Below, in pieces: positions 48,229 to 57,318 of a stretch of 64,000 bases of DNA. The notes below the pieces were generated by a model, which saw only the letters and a program-made list of their open reading frames with translations, did no database searches and was not told the DNA's origin. The DNA is from Knoellia aerolata DSM 18566 (GTDB taxonomy: Bacteria; Actinomycetota; Actinomycetes; Actinomycetales; Dermatophilaceae). The stretch covers positions 124,001 through 188,000 of the forward strand of contig NZ_AVPL01000002.1 of NCBI RefSeq assembly GCF_000768695.1, read 5' to 3'. Within the stretch, counting starts at the first letter, position 1. The number at the start of each line of letters is the position of its first letter. Both the position numbers and the translations under genes were made by a program.

Positions 48229-49210
48229 CGACCCTGTCGAACAGCGAGCCCTGCGGTGGGGCGTGGGTCGGGTCGACGCCGTCGAAGAGGATGCTCACGG
48301 ACTCGCCCGCGTGGATGCGCTTGATCGCCTCGGCGAACAGTCCCGACACGGTGCGCACCTGGAGCTCGGGCCACCGGCCCGGGGCGGGGACGGTGTCGGT
48401 CGTGACGATCTGGCTCACCATGGGGTGGCCCCGGAGCCGTTCGACGGCGTTGCCGGAGAAGAGGCCGTGGGTGCAGGCCACGGCTGCCTCGGTCACGCCG
48501 AAGTCGGCGAGGCGGTCGAGGAGCTCGACGATGGACCCGCCGGTGGCGATCTCGTCGTCGAGGACGATGGCCCGCTTGCCGCGCACGTCACCGACGATCG
48601 AGTCGATGACGACCTTGTCGTCGCTCTTGCGCTGCTTGCTGCCGGCGGCCACGGGGAGCCCGAGCAGGCGGGAGAACTGGGTGGCCTCCTTGGCGTTGCC
48701 GAGGTCGGGCGAGACGACGACCGAGTTCGAGAGGTCCGTGCCGCGGAAGTGGTCGGCCAGCACGCCCAGCGCCGTGAGGTGGTCCACCGGGACGGAGAAG
48801 AAGCCGTGCACCTGGGGTGCGTGCAGGTTCATCGTCAGCACCCGGTGCGCGCCCGCGGTGGAGATGAGGTCGGCGACGAGCCGGCCGCCCAGGGAGATGC
48901 GCGACGCGTCCTTCTTGTCCGACCGGGCGTACGCGTAGTGCGGGATGACGGCGGTGATCTGCGCGGCCGAGGCGCCCCGGGCGGCGTCGATCATGAGGAG
49001 CAGCTCCATGAGGTGCTCCTGGGTGGGCGGCACGAGCGGCTGCACGATGTAGACGTCGCGCTGGCGGCAGTTGGCGAGCAGCTGCGCCTGGAGGCAGTCG
49101 TTGCTGAACCGCTTGATCTCGGTCTGGGACAGGGGGACGCCGAGCTGGTCGCAGATCTGTGCGGCGAGGGCGGGGTGGGCACTTCCGGAGAAGACGACGA
49201 TCTCGCGCAT
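48221..49210 (-). CDS. Divergent ribose-phosphate pyrophosphokinase (PRPP synthetase-like)
   Basis: This 329-aa protein has the tandem PRT-fold layout of PRPP synthetases: HYAYARSDKKDASRISLGGR, VLTMNLHAPQVHGFF and the PRPP loop IVLDDEIATGGSIVEL. It differs from the housekeeping Prs in the N-terminal ATP region (FSNDCLQAQLLANCRQRDVYI in place of the usual NGE segment). It may be a second, specialised synthetase. It is in the ARC-dop insertion and linked to a DUF3054 gene. Confidence 0.85.
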   Translation of the reverse strand: MREIVVFSGSAHPALAAQICDQLGVPLSQTEIKRFSNDCLQAQLLANCRQRDVYIVQPLVPPTQEHLMELLLMIDAARGASAAQITAVIPHYAYARSDKKDASRISLGGRLVADLISTAGAHRVLTMNLHAPQVHGFFSVPVDHLTALGVLADHFRGTDLSNSVVVSPDLGNAKEATQFSRLLGLPVAAGSKQRKSDDKVVIDSIVGDVRGKRAIVLDDEIATGGSIVELLDRLADFGVTEAAVACTHGLFSGNAVERLRGHPMVSQIVTTDTVPAPGRWPELQVRTVSGLFAEAIKRIHAGESVSILFDGVDPTHAPPQGSLFDRVGG

Positions 49211-49219
49211 GCTGAGACC

Positions 49220-50200
49220 CTAGGCCAGACCGGTTCCGAGGTGATGACGCAGTTCACTGACGAGCTCCCAGCGGTGCTGCCGGCCGGCGGCACTCGCCCC
49301 CGGGAAGCTCGCGAACCCGTGCGGCACCTGCAGGTAGTTCGTGAGCCGGGTCTGAACCCCCGCGGAGCGGAGGGCCGCGGCGTACCGGGTGCCGTCGTCC
49401 CGGATCGGGTCGAGGTCGGCGGTCTGGATCAGCGCAGGCGGGAGGCCTGCGAGGTCGCCGAACAGCGGCGACATCAGCGGGTTCTCGAAGTCCCGGGCGG
49501 GGGCGTACAGCTCGCGGAACGCGAGGATCGAGTCGCGGGTGAGGATCGGGGCGTTCGGGTGCTCGTCGATCGAGGGGGAGGCCATCGTCAGGTCGGTCGC
49601 GGGGTACAGCAGCGCCTGGTGCCGGATCCAGTCGGTGCCGGCGTCCCGCACCACCTGCGCGACCACGGCTGCGAGGTTGGCCCCCGCGGAGTCGCCGCAG
49701 ACGGCCATCCGGTGCGCGTCGGCCCGGAGCACGTCGGACTGGGCGGCCAGCCACGTCGTCGCGTCGACCGCGTCGAGGGCCGCGGTCGGCGCGGGGTGCT
49801 CGGGGGCCAGCCGGTAGTCGACGCTGACGACGACGGCGCCGACCTCGGCGGCCAGGTGGGTGCACAGCGGGTCGTAGTTGACGACGTTGCCGAGCACCCA
49901 GCCGCCGCCGTGGAAGTACACGATGACGGGCACGTCGGCCTGCGCGTCGCGGATCGCCCGCGGCCGGTAGATCCGCAGCGGGATCTCGTAGCCGTCGCGC
50001 GCCGGTGCCGTCCCGAAGGTGATGCCCACCGCCCGGTCCACGCCGCCCAGGACCCAGGAGAAGGGACGGCGGGTCGGGTGGGTGCTCGCCCGGGCCTCGT
50101 GCCGCTGCTCCTCGCTCATGTCCTCGACGGGCACCCGCAGCCGGTCGATGAGGGCGACCGCTGCGGTCGTGACCGGTGACATCCCGCGGTAGCTGCGCAT
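49220..50200 (-). CDS. Alpha/beta hydrolase, hormone-sensitive-lipase family esterase
   Basis: This 326-aa protein has the HSL oxyanion motif YFHGGGWVLG and nucleophile elbow VCGDSAGANLAAV, then catalytic Asp in QTADLDPIRDDG and His in VPHGFASFPGA. It hydrolyses short acyl esters or related molecules. I start it at the ATG 50200 (MRSYRGMSPVTTAAVAL). It is divergent from dop, about 92 bp apart. Confidence 0.9.
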   Translation of the reverse strand: MRSYRGMSPVTTAAVALIDRLRVPVEDMSEEQRHEARASTHPTRRPFSWVLGGVDRAVGITFGTAPARDGYEIPLRIYRPRAIRDAQADVPVIVYFHGGGWVLGNVVNYDPLCTHLAAEVGAVVVSVDYRLAPEHPAPTAALDAVDATTWLAAQSDVLRADAHRMAVCGDSAGANLAAVVAQVVRDAGTDWIRHQALLYPATDLTMASPSIDEHPNAPILTRDSILAFRELYAPARDFENPLMSPLFGDLAGLPPALIQTADLDPIRDDGTRYAAALRSAGVQTRLTNYLQVPHGFASFPGASAAGRQHRWELVSELRHHLGTGLA

Positions 50201-50292
50201 CCGACGAGTATGCCGAGGGCTCACCGTCGCGGGGACGTGCGGCATGGTTGGCTTGCGTCCATGACGCCTCCCTCGGCCACCGCGGTCGCCCG

Positions 50293-51819
50293 ATGACGGT
50301 CCGCCGGGTGATGGGCATCGAGACCGAGTACGGCATCTCGGTCCCGGGGTCGCCCACCGCCAACCCGATGGTGCTGTCCGGCGACGTCGTGACGACATAT
50401 GCCGCGAGCCGGGGCATCCGTCCCGCGCAGGCCTCGTGGGACTACGCCGACGAGGCGCCGCTGCGCGACGCCCGCGGCTTCGACATGGGGCGGGGCGCGG
50501 CGCACGCGTCCCAGCTCACCGACGTCGACGACCCGACGATGGCCAACGTCGTGCTGACCAACGGCGCCCGCCTCTACGTCGACCACGCCCACCCGGAGTA
50601 CAGCTCGCCCGAGGTGACCAACCCGCGGGACGCGGTCGTCTGGGACAAGGCCGGCGAGCTCGTCATGCGCGAGGCCGTGCGGCGGCTGGCCAGCGTCCCG
50701 CCCGGAGTCAACCTCTACAAGAACAACACCGACGGCAAGGGTGCCTCCTACGGCACCCACGAGAACTACCTCATGTCGCGCCGGACGCCCTTCACGCGGA
50801 TCATCTCCCGGCTCACGCCCTTCTTCGTCGTCCGCCAGGTCATGTGCGGCTCCGGACGGGTCGGTATCGGCGTCGAGTCACGCACCCCGGGCTACCAGCT
50901 CGCTCAGCGCAGCGACTTCTTCGAGACCGAGGTCGGCCTCGAGACGACGCTCAAGCGGCCGATCATCAACACCCGCGACGAGCCGCACGCCGTCGCCGAC
51001 CTCTACCGGCGGCTGCACGTCATCCTCGGTGACGCGAACCACTGCGACGTCTCCAACCTGCTCAAGCTGGGCTCCACCTCGCTGGTCCTGGCGATGATCG
51101 AGGACGACGCGTTCACGACCGACCTCGCCGTCGCGTCCCCGGTGCGCACGTTGCACGCCGTGAGCCACGACCCGACGCTGCGCTCGACCATCGAGCTCGT
51201 GGACGGGCGATCGATCCGGCCGGTCGAGCTGCTGCGGCGGTTCCACGAGCTCGCGGCGGACTACGTGCAGGACCGGTGGGGCGCCGACGTCGACGCCGAC
51301 ACCACCGAGGTCATGCACTGGTGGGACACCGTGCTCACGGCGCTCGAGGGCGACCCGATGGACGCGCGCCGCTGGGTCGACTGGGTGGCCAAGCTCTCGG
51401 TGCTCGAGGGCTACCGCGACCGGGACGCGCTGAGCTGGGGCGACCCACGCCTGCGGGCCGTCGACATCCAGTGGTCGGACGTGCGGGCCGACCGCGGGCT
51501 CGCCCACCGGCTCGCTGCGACCGGGCGGGTCGAGGTCCTCGTGCCCGAGGCCGAGGCTGCCGTGGCCATGGACCAGGCGCCGGAGGACACCCGGGCCTGG
51601 TTCCGAGGTGCGTGCCTGCGCAAGTTCCCCGAGTCCGTCGTCGCGGCGTCGTGGGACTCCGTCGTCGTCGAGGTGCCGGGGGAGCGCACCCTGCAGCGCA
51701 TTCCCATCCTCGAACCGCTGCGCGGCACCCGTGCCGCCGTCGGCGACCTCGTCGACGGGGCGCCCGACATCCGGTCGCTCCTCGCGTCCCTCGCCGCGGC
51801 TGACGGACGCGCCGACTAG
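50293..51819 (+). CDS. dop: Deamidase/depupylase of Pup
   Basis: This 508-aa glutamine-synthetase-fold enzyme converts the C-terminal Gln of Pup to Glu and removes Pup from substrates. Key pieces: MGIETEYGISV (metal/ATP Glu residues), LYVDHAHPEYSSPE with the catalytic Asp97, NNTDGKGASYGTHENYLM and [20 protein letters not shown]. Pup here ends in GGQ, so deamidation by Dop is required before ligation by PafA. It starts the pup-prcB-prcA run on the same strand. Confidence 0.97.
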   Translation: MTVRRVMGIETEYGISVPGSPTANPMVLSGDVVTTYAASRGIRPAQASWDYADEAPLRDARGFDMGRGAAHASQLTDVDDPTMANVVLTNGARLYVDHAHPEYSSPEVTNPRDAVVWDKAGELVMREAVRRLASVPPGVNLYKNNTDGKGASYGTHENYLMSRRTPFTRIISRLTPFFVVRQVMCGSGRVGIGVESRTPGYQLAQRSDFFETEVGLETTLKRPIINTRDEPHAVADLYRRLHVILGDANHCDVSNLLKLGSTSLVLAMIEDDAFTTDLAVASPVRTLHAVSHDPTLRSTIELVDGRSIRPVELLRRFHELAADYVQDRWGADVDADTTEVMHWWDTVLTALEGDPMDARRWVDWVAKLSVLEGYRDRDALSWGDPRLRAVDIQWSDVRADRGLAHRLAATGRVEVLVPEAEAAVAMDQAPEDTRAWFRGACLRKFPESVVAASWDSVVVEVPGERTLQRIPILEPLRGTRAAVGDLVDGAPDIRSLLASLAAADGRAD

Positions 51820-51871
51820 GCTCGAACTCCCAGGCACCTCGCGGTGCCTTCGCCGACACGAGGAGGAGCCC

Positions 51872-52063
51872 ATGGCCGGCCAGGAACAGATCAAGCCCGG
51901 GCGCCGTGACGACGGTCCGGACGACGCCCCCGAGCCCGTCGCCGCCCCCGCGGCGCAGGTGTCGGACACCGAGATCGACGACATCCTCGACGAGATCGAC
52001 GGGGTCCTCGAGACCAACGCCGAGGAGTTCGTGCGCGGGTTCGTCCAGAAGGGCGGCCAGTGA
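51872..52063 (+). CDS. pup: Prokaryotic ubiquitin-like protein Pup
   Basis: This 63-aa, mostly disordered protein ends [11 protein letters not shown]. The C-terminal Gln is deamidated by Dop and then attached by PafA to substrate lysines. The central helix-forming region ([23 protein letters not shown]) binds the ARC coiled coil. AGGAGGAG stands 6 bases before the ATG. The stop overlaps the prcB GTG (GTGA). Confidence 0.98.
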   Translation: MAGQEQIKPGRRDDGPDDAPEPVAAPAAQVSDTEIDDILDEIDGVLETNAEEFVRGFVQKGGQ

Positions 52064-52899
52064 CCCCGGTCTCCGAGGGTGGCCTGCCCGCCGCCTACCT
52101 CCGCACGGGGTCGTCGTCGTTCACCGACTTCGTCGCCGAGCACGAGCCCAGCCTCATCCCGTCCCGCCGCGGACTCCCGCCCGGCGCGACGATCGACGCC
52201 CCCCACGGCACGACGATCGTCACGCTGTCCTTCGACGGCGGGGTCCTCATGGCGGGTGACCGCCGCGCCACGATGGGCAACATCATCGCGAACCGCGACA
52301 TGGAGAAGGTCTTCGCGACCGACGAGTACTCCGTCGTCGGCATCGCCGGTACGGCTGGGCTCGCGATCGAGCTCGTCCGCCTCTTCCAGGTCGAGCTCGA
52401 GCACTACGAGAAGATCGAGGGCGCCCTCATGTCACTCGAGGGCAAGGCCAACCGTCTCGCCTCGATGATCCGCGGCAACCTCGGGATGGCCATGCAGGGG
52501 CTCAGCGTCGTCCCCGTCTTCGCCGGCTTCGACCACCACGACGCGACCGGCCGGATCTTCTCCTACGACGTCACGGGCGGCTGCTACGAGGAGCACGACC
52601 ACCACAGCGTCGGCTCCGGCTCGCTCTTCGCCCGCGGCGCGCTCAAGAAGCTCTACCGGCCGGACATGGATGCCGACGAGGCGGTCCGGGTCGCCGTCGA
52701 GGCCCTCTGGGACGCCGCCGACGACGACTCCGCGACCGGTGGGCCCGACGTCGGCCGCCGCATCTGGCCGACGGTGGGCATCGTCACGGCCGAGGGCGCG
52801 CGCTTCCTCGCCGACGACGACGTCGCCCCCGTCGTCGACGCCATCCTCTCCCACCGCCGCGGCAACCCCGGCGGCCGACGCGACGGAGGTGCCTCATGA
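52060..52899 (+). CDS. prcB: 20S proteasome beta subunit
   Basis: This 279-aa precursor carries a propeptide of 50 residues. Autocleavage before Thr51 ([15 protein letters not shown]) exposes the nucleophile. Catalytic helpers are Asp and Lys in [25 protein letters not shown]. It forms the two inner rings of the proteasome. The start is a GTG overlapping the pup stop; its own stop overlaps the prcA ATG (ATGA). Confidence 0.98.
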   Translation: MTPVSEGGLPAAYLRTGSSSFTDFVAEHEPSLIPSRRGLPPGATIDAPHGTTIVTLSFDGGVLMAGDRRATMGNIIANRDMEKVFATDEYSVVGIAGTAGLAIELVRLFQVELEHYEKIEGALMSLEGKANRLASMIRGNLGMAMQGLSVVPVFAGFDHHDATGRIFSYDVTGGCYEEHDHHSVGSGSLFARGALKKLYRPDMDADEAVRVAVEALWDAADDDSATGGPDVGRRIWPTVGIVTAEGARFLADDDVAPVVDAILSHRRGNPGGRRDGGAS

Positions 52900-53705
52900 C
52901 CGCCGGTATGCCGTTCTACGTCTCGCCCGAGCAGCTCATGAAGGACCGGGCCGACTTTGCCCGCAAGGGCATCGCGCGCGGTCGATCCGTCCTCGTCCTC
53001 GGCTACGACCACGGCATCGCCTTCGTCGCCGAGAACCAGTCGCGAAGCCTGCACAAGATCGGCGAGATCTACGACCGCATCGGGTTCGCGGCCGTCGGCA
53101 AGTACAACGAGTTCGAGAACCTCCGGGTCGCCGGTGTGCGCTACGCCGACCTGCGCGGCTACTCCTACGACCGCAGCGACGTCACGGCTCGCGGCCTCGC
53201 CAACGCCTACGCCCAGACCCTCGGCTCCGTGTTCACCCAGGAGTCGAAGCCCTACGAGGTCGAGATCGTCGTGGCCGAGGTCGGCCGTGACGCCGACGGC
53301 GACCAGATCTACCGGCTCACCTACGACGGCTCCGTCGCCGACGAGCGCGGCCTCGTCGCGATGGGCGGGGCCTCGGACCAGATCGAGGAGCGGCTCACCG
53401 AGAAGTGGCGTCCTGGCCTCAGCCTGGCCCAGGCGCTCCGCCTCGCCGCCGAGGGACTGGCCCACGACCCTGCGGGCGGACCCGACCGCGAGCTCGGCCC
53501 GGAGTCCCTCGAGGTCGCCGTCCTCGACCGCACCCGGCCCCGGCGCACGTTCCGCCGGATCAACGCCGACCTGCTCGGCCAGCTCCTCTCCGACGAGGAC
53601 CCGACCGACGACGTGCCCCCGGTCGACCACGACAGCCCCCGGCAGGCCGCGAGCAACCCCCAGACCCAGCGTCACGGCGACGAGCCGGCGCCCGACTCCG
53701 ACTAG
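52896..53705 (+). CDS. prcA: 20S proteasome alpha subunit
   Basis: This 269-aa protein forms the outer rings and gate. The N-terminus [27 protein letters not shown] is the alpha-subunit gate and H0 helix, and [17 protein letters not shown] the start of the Ntn fold. The C-terminal acidic/polar tail (ending APDSD) is disordered. The ATG overlaps the prcB stop. The GTATGCC motif lies here in the Gly-Met-Pro frame rather than the usual Tyr-Ala. Confidence 0.98.
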   Translation: MTAGMPFYVSPEQLMKDRADFARKGIARGRSVLVLGYDHGIAFVAENQSRSLHKIGEIYDRIGFAAVGKYNEFENLRVAGVRYADLRGYSYDRSDVTARGLANAYAQTLGSVFTQESKPYEVEIVVAEVGRDADGDQIYRLTYDGSVADERGLVAMGGASDQIEERLTEKWRPGLSLAQALRLAAEGLAHDPAGGPDRELGPESLEVAVLDRTRPRRTFRRINADLLGQLLSDEDPTDDVPPVDHDSPRQAASNPQTQRHGDEPAPDSD

Positions 53706-53706
53706 G

Positions 53707-53729
53707 CCGCCGGGGGCGCCCGCCGGCGG
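53707..53729. terminator. Hairpin between prcA and peroxiredoxin gene
   Basis: CCGCCGG and CCGGCGG pair across a self-complementary GGGCGCCC loop, 1 base after the prcA stop and before the convergent peroxiredoxin stop. Confidence 0.5.
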
Positions 53730-53765
53730 ACCGGGGCAGGACCGAGCCCCACGTCGCCCGCCGAC

Positions 53766-54404
53766 TCAGGTCGTGGTGGGGGCGTTGGCGTACCGGAGGT
53801 AGGGCGTGACCTCCTCGACGTCCACGAAGCGCTCGCGGGCATCGGCGGTCGAGACGGTCGGCGCCACGATGACGCGCTCGCCCGGCCTCCAGTCCGCCGG
53901 GGTCGAGAACGGACCGGAGTCGTTGACCTGGAGGGCGTCGAGCGCCCGCAGGACCTCGTCGAAGTTGCGGCCCGCGCTCTTGGGGTAGGTGAGGGAGAGG
54001 CGCACCTTGCCCTTGGGGTCGATGAGGAACACCGAACGGACGCTCGAGGTGTCGCCCTCGCCGGGGTGGATCATGTCGTAGAGCTCGGCGACCCTGCGGT
54101 CCTGGTCGGCGACGATCGGGTAGGTCACGGCGGCGCCGCCGACCTCCTCGATGTCGCTCTTCCACGCGTGGTGGTCGTCGATGGCGTCGACCGAGACGGC
54201 GAGCACCTTGGCGTCGCGCCGGGCCCACTCGTCCTTGAGGGCGGCAACCCGACCGAGCTCGGTGGTGCAGACGGGGGTGAAGTCGGCCGGGTGGCTGAAG
54301 AGGACTGCCCAGCCGTCGCCCTTCCAGTCGTGGAAGCTGATCTCACCCTCGGTGGTGTCGGCGGTGAAGTCGGGGGCGTGGTCGCCGAGACGCAGCGTGG
54401 CCAT
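53766..54404 (-). CDS. Peroxiredoxin, 1-Cys (Prx6) type
   Basis: This 212-aa protein has the peroxidatic Cys in HPADFTPVCTTELGR and the C-terminal dimerisation segment of the Prx6 class (STADARERFVDVEEVTPYLRY). No resolving Cys is seen, so mycothiol or another thiol may regenerate it. It is encoded antisense between prcA and pafA. A lower-GC promoter region (TTGGCG ... TATCTC on the minus strand) precedes it. Confidence 0.95.
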   Translation of the reverse strand: MATLRLGDHAPDFTADTTEGEISFHDWKGDGWAVLFSHPADFTPVCTTELGRVAALKDEWARRDAKVLAVSVDAIDDHHAWKSDIEEVGGAAVTYPIVADQDRRVAELYDMIHPGEGDTSSVRSVFLIDPKGKVRLSLTYPKSAGRNFDEVLRALDALQVNDSGPFSTPADWRPGERVIVAPTVSTADARERFVDVEEVTPYLRYANAPTTT

Positions 54405-54484
54405 GGGACGGTCCTCTCAGAGATAACAGGATGTTGCCTGACGCCAAACATGCCGTTAAGTGTCGAGGGTGGGTACGAGCGTTC

Positions 54485-54517
54485 CGGATGCTGGACGCCG
54501 ACCCGGGGCGTCGTGAC
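54485..54517. repeat. Diverged half of the 47089 inverted-repeat element
   Basis: GGATGCTGGACGCC followed by ACCCGGGGCGTCGTGAC aligns with GTATGCCGGGTGCGC-ACCCGGGGTGTCGTGAC from 47102-47133, with a few differences. It ends 12 bp before the pafA start. Confidence 0.5.
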
Positions 54518-54529
54518 TAGGGTTGCCCC

Positions 54530-55891
54530 ATGGAGCGACGGATCTTCGGGATCGAGAACGAGTACGGGATCACCGCCTCGTCCGACGGCCAGCGCACCCT
54601 GACCCCCGACGAGGTGGCCCGCTACCTCTTCCGCAAGGTCGTCGCGTGGGGCCGGTCGAGCAACGTCTTCCTCGCGAACGGCTCGCGTCTCTACCTCGAC
54701 GTCGGCAGCCACCCCGAGTACGCCACGGCCGAGTGCGACTCCCTGCGCCAGCTCGTCGCGCACGACCGCGCGGGGGAGCGGATCGTCGAGGGCCTCGTCG
54801 CCGACGCCCAGGTCCGCCTGCGCGAGGACGGCGTGGCCGGCGACATCTACGTCTTCAAGAACAACACCGACTCGGCGGGCAACTCCTACGGCTGCCACGA
54901 GAACTACCTCATCGGCCGGGCCGGCGACTTCCAGGTCTTCTCGGACGCGCTGCTGCCCTTCCTCATCAGCCGCCAGATCACCTGTGGCGCAGGCAAGCTC
55001 GTGCGTACCTCCAAAGGCGTGGAGTATGCCGTGAGCCAGCGCGCGGACCACATCTGGGAGGGCGTGTCGTCGGCGACGACACGCAGCCGACCGATCATCA
55101 ACACCCGGGACGAGCCGCACGCCGACGCCGAGCACTACCGGCGCCTCCACGTCATCGTCGGCGACTCCAACATGAGCGAGACGACGACGATGCTCAAGGT
55201 CGGCTCGTGCGACCTCGTGCTGCGGATGATCGAGGACGGGGTGGTCATGCGCGACCTCACGCTCGAGAACCCCATCCGCGCGATCCGCGAGATCAGCCAC
55301 GACATGACCGGGCGGCGCACCGTGCGCCTCGCCAACGGCCGTGAGCTGAGCGCCCTCGACCTGCAGCGCGAGTACCTCGCCGCTGCGACGGCATACGTCG
55401 ACCGGGAGGGGGCCCGCGACCCGGACCACAAGACCGTCCTCGATCTCTGGGAGCGCACGCTCGACGCGGTCGAGAGTGGCAACCACTCGTCGGTCGACAC
55501 CGAGATCGACTGGATGATCAAGTACAAGCTCCTCGACCAGTACGCGACCAGGCACGGCATGGGGATGGACCACCCGCGCCTGGCCCAGATCGACCTCGCC
55601 TACCACGACATCGACCGGCGCCGGGGCCTGTTCTACCTGCTCCAGGCGCGGGGGAGGGCGGCTCGCGCCGTCACCGACCCGGAGGTGTTCGAGGCGAAGG
55701 TCAAGCCGCCCCAGACCACCCGGGCCAAGCTGCGCGGCGACTTCATCCGGGCGGCACAGGAGCACCGGCGCGACTTCACCGTCGACTGGGTGCACCTCAA
55801 GCTCAACGACCAGGCCCAGCGCACCGTGCTCTGCAAGGACCCGTTCCGCAGCGAGGACCCCCGGGTGGAGCGGCTGATCTCAGGGATGTGA
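54530..55891 (+). CDS. pafA: Pup-protein ligase
   Basis: This 453-aa glutamine-synthetase-fold ligase joins deamidated Pup to lysines using [18 protein letters not shown] starts the nucleotide/metal site, [15 protein letters not shown] carries Asp57 (the catalytic base), and [18 protein letters not shown] and [20 protein letters not shown] are shared with Dop. The C-terminal Pup-binding domain ends near ERLISGM. It lies on the same strand as dop-pup-prcBA but after an antisense peroxiredoxin gene. Confidence 0.97.
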   Translation: MERRIFGIENEYGITASSDGQRTLTPDEVARYLFRKVVAWGRSSNVFLANGSRLYLDVGSHPEYATAECDSLRQLVAHDRAGERIVEGLVADAQVRLREDGVAGDIYVFKNNTDSAGNSYGCHENYLIGRAGDFQVFSDALLPFLISRQITCGAGKLVRTSKGVEYAVSQRADHIWEGVSSATTRSRPIINTRDEPHADAEHYRRLHVIVGDSNMSETTTMLKVGSCDLVLRMIEDGVVMRDLTLENPIRAIREISHDMTGRRTVRLANGRELSALDLQREYLAAATAYVDREGARDPDHKTVLDLWERTLDAVESGNHSSVDTEIDWMIKYKLLDQYATRHGMGMDHPRLAQIDLAYHDIDRRRGLFYLLQARGRAARAVTDPEVFEAKVKPPQTTRAKLRGDFIRAAQEHRRDFTVDWVHLKLNDQAQRTVLCKDPFRSEDPRVERLISGM

Positions 55892-55948
55892 CAGGTCCTG
55901 TGGTTATGGTGGAGCCTTCCCCCACCCCGCTCGATCTGAGGTACTCCT

Positions 55949-56887
55949 GTGTCCCGCGCCCGTTTCGCTCCCCTCGCCGCCGCCCTGACGATGGGCCTGG
56001 TCGCCCTCGTCGGCTGTGGCGAATCATCCGGCGACACGCCTGCCGCCGCGGGCCCCCTCGCCCAGGTCAAGGTCGAGGGTGGCGCCGCCAGCGAGCCGAA
56101 GGTCACCATCGCCCCGACCCCGCTCAAGGTCACGGAAGAGGTCAAGCGGGTCATCACCGAGGGCGAGGGGACGCCCCTCGGTGCGAGCGACCTCACCGCC
56201 GTGCACGTCCAGATCGTCAACGGCACCGACGGCAAGGTCGCGACGAGCACGTGGAAGGACAACCAGACGCTCGGCATCGACCTGTCCGACCAGCAGATGC
56301 TGCCGATCCTCACCAACCAGCTCAAGGGCGCCAAGCCCGGCTCCCGCCTGCTGCTCGCCGCCCCGTCCGCCGACGTCTTCGGGCCGCAGGGCAACACCGG
56401 CCTGGGCCTCAAGGCAGAGGACCCCGTCGTCTTCGTCGTCGACGTCATCAAGGCCTCGCCGTCCCTCAAGGAGGCCGAGGGTGCCGCCGTCGCACCGAAG
56501 GCCGGGCTCCCCACCGTGACGATGAACCCGGGCAAGGAGGCGACGATCACCATGCCGAAGGCTGCGCCGCCCACCACCCTCGTCACGCAGCCGCTCGTCA
56601 CGGGCAAGGGCGCCAAGGTCGCGACCGGCCAGACCGTCCGGGTCGCCTACACCGGCGCGCTCTGGGGCAGTGGCAAGGTCTTCGACTCCAACGCCACCGG
56701 CTTCACGACCGCCATCGGTGTCGGCCAGGTCGTCCCGGGCTGGGACAAGTCGATCGTCGGCCAGACCGTCGGAAGCCGACTGCTCCTCGTCGTCCCCCCG
56801 GCCGACGGCTACGGCGCCCAGGGCCAGGGTGAGATCAAGGGCACCGACACCATGGTGTTCGTCGTCGACATCCTCGCCGCCGTCTGA
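55949..56887 (+). CDS. FKBP-type prolyl isomerase lipoprotein
   Basis: This 312-aa exported lipoprotein has the lipobox LVALVGC near residue 23. Two FKBP-like domains follow: a first degenerate one (about residues 75-165) and a second with VRVAYTGALWGSGKVFDSN, QVVPGWDKSIVGQTVGSRL and VPPADGYGAQG, where the catalytic pocket residues are conserved. It assists folding of secreted proteins. The GTG start lies 57 bp after pafA. Confidence 0.93.
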   Translation: MSRARFAPLAAALTMGLVALVGCGESSGDTPAAAGPLAQVKVEGGAASEPKVTIAPTPLKVTEEVKRVITEGEGTPLGASDLTAVHVQIVNGTDGKVATSTWKDNQTLGIDLSDQQMLPILTNQLKGAKPGSRLLLAAPSADVFGPQGNTGLGLKAEDPVVFVVDVIKASPSLKEAEGAAVAPKAGLPTVTMNPGKEATITMPKAAPPTTLVTQPLVTGKGAKVATGQTVRVAYTGALWGSGKVFDSNATGFTTAIGVGQVVPGWDKSIVGQTVGSRLLLVVPPADGYGAQGQGEIKGTDTMVFVVDILAAV

Positions 56888-56934
56888 TCCGCACCACCCG
56901 TCCGCACGACCGTCACCCGAGAGGACCCCACCCC

Positions 56935-57318
56935 ATGGGCTTCGACCCGAACACGACCCGCCCCGAGATCGACTTCCCGGGCGAGGTCCCCACCGAGCTC
57001 GTCATCGAGGACCTCACCGTCGGTGACGGCGCCGAGGCCACGTCCGGCTCCACCGTGTCCTGCCACTACGTCGGTGTCGCGCACTCCACCGGGGAGGAGT
57101 TCGACGCCTCCTGGAACCGCGGCGAGCCCCTGACCTTCCGCCTCGGCGTGGGCCAGGTCATCCGCGGCTGGGACGACGGCATCGCCGGGATGAAGGAGGG
57201 CGGCCGTCGCCGGCTGCACATCCCCAGCGACCTCGCCTACGGGGAGCGCGGCGCCGGCGCCGTCATCGCGCCCGGCGAGAGCCTCGTCTTCGTCGTGGAC
57301 CTCGTCAGCGTTCGCTGA
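56935..57318 (+). CDS. Cytoplasmic FKBP-type prolyl isomerase
   Basis: This 127-aa single FKBP domain (VSCHYVGVAHSTGEEFDASW, QVIRGWDDGIAGMKEGGRR, IPSDLAYGERGAGAVIAPGE) has the complete active-site set (Tyr, Phe, Asp, Trp). It lacks a signal peptide. It converges with DUF3866, with which its last 14 bases overlap. Commonly next to pafBC in actinobacteria. Confidence 0.96.
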   Translation: MGFDPNTTRPEIDFPGEVPTELVIEDLTVGDGAEATSGSTVSCHYVGVAHSTGEEFDASWNRGEPLTFRLGVGQVIRGWDDGIAGMKEGGRRRLHIPSDLAYGERGAGAVIAPGESLVFVVDLVSVR

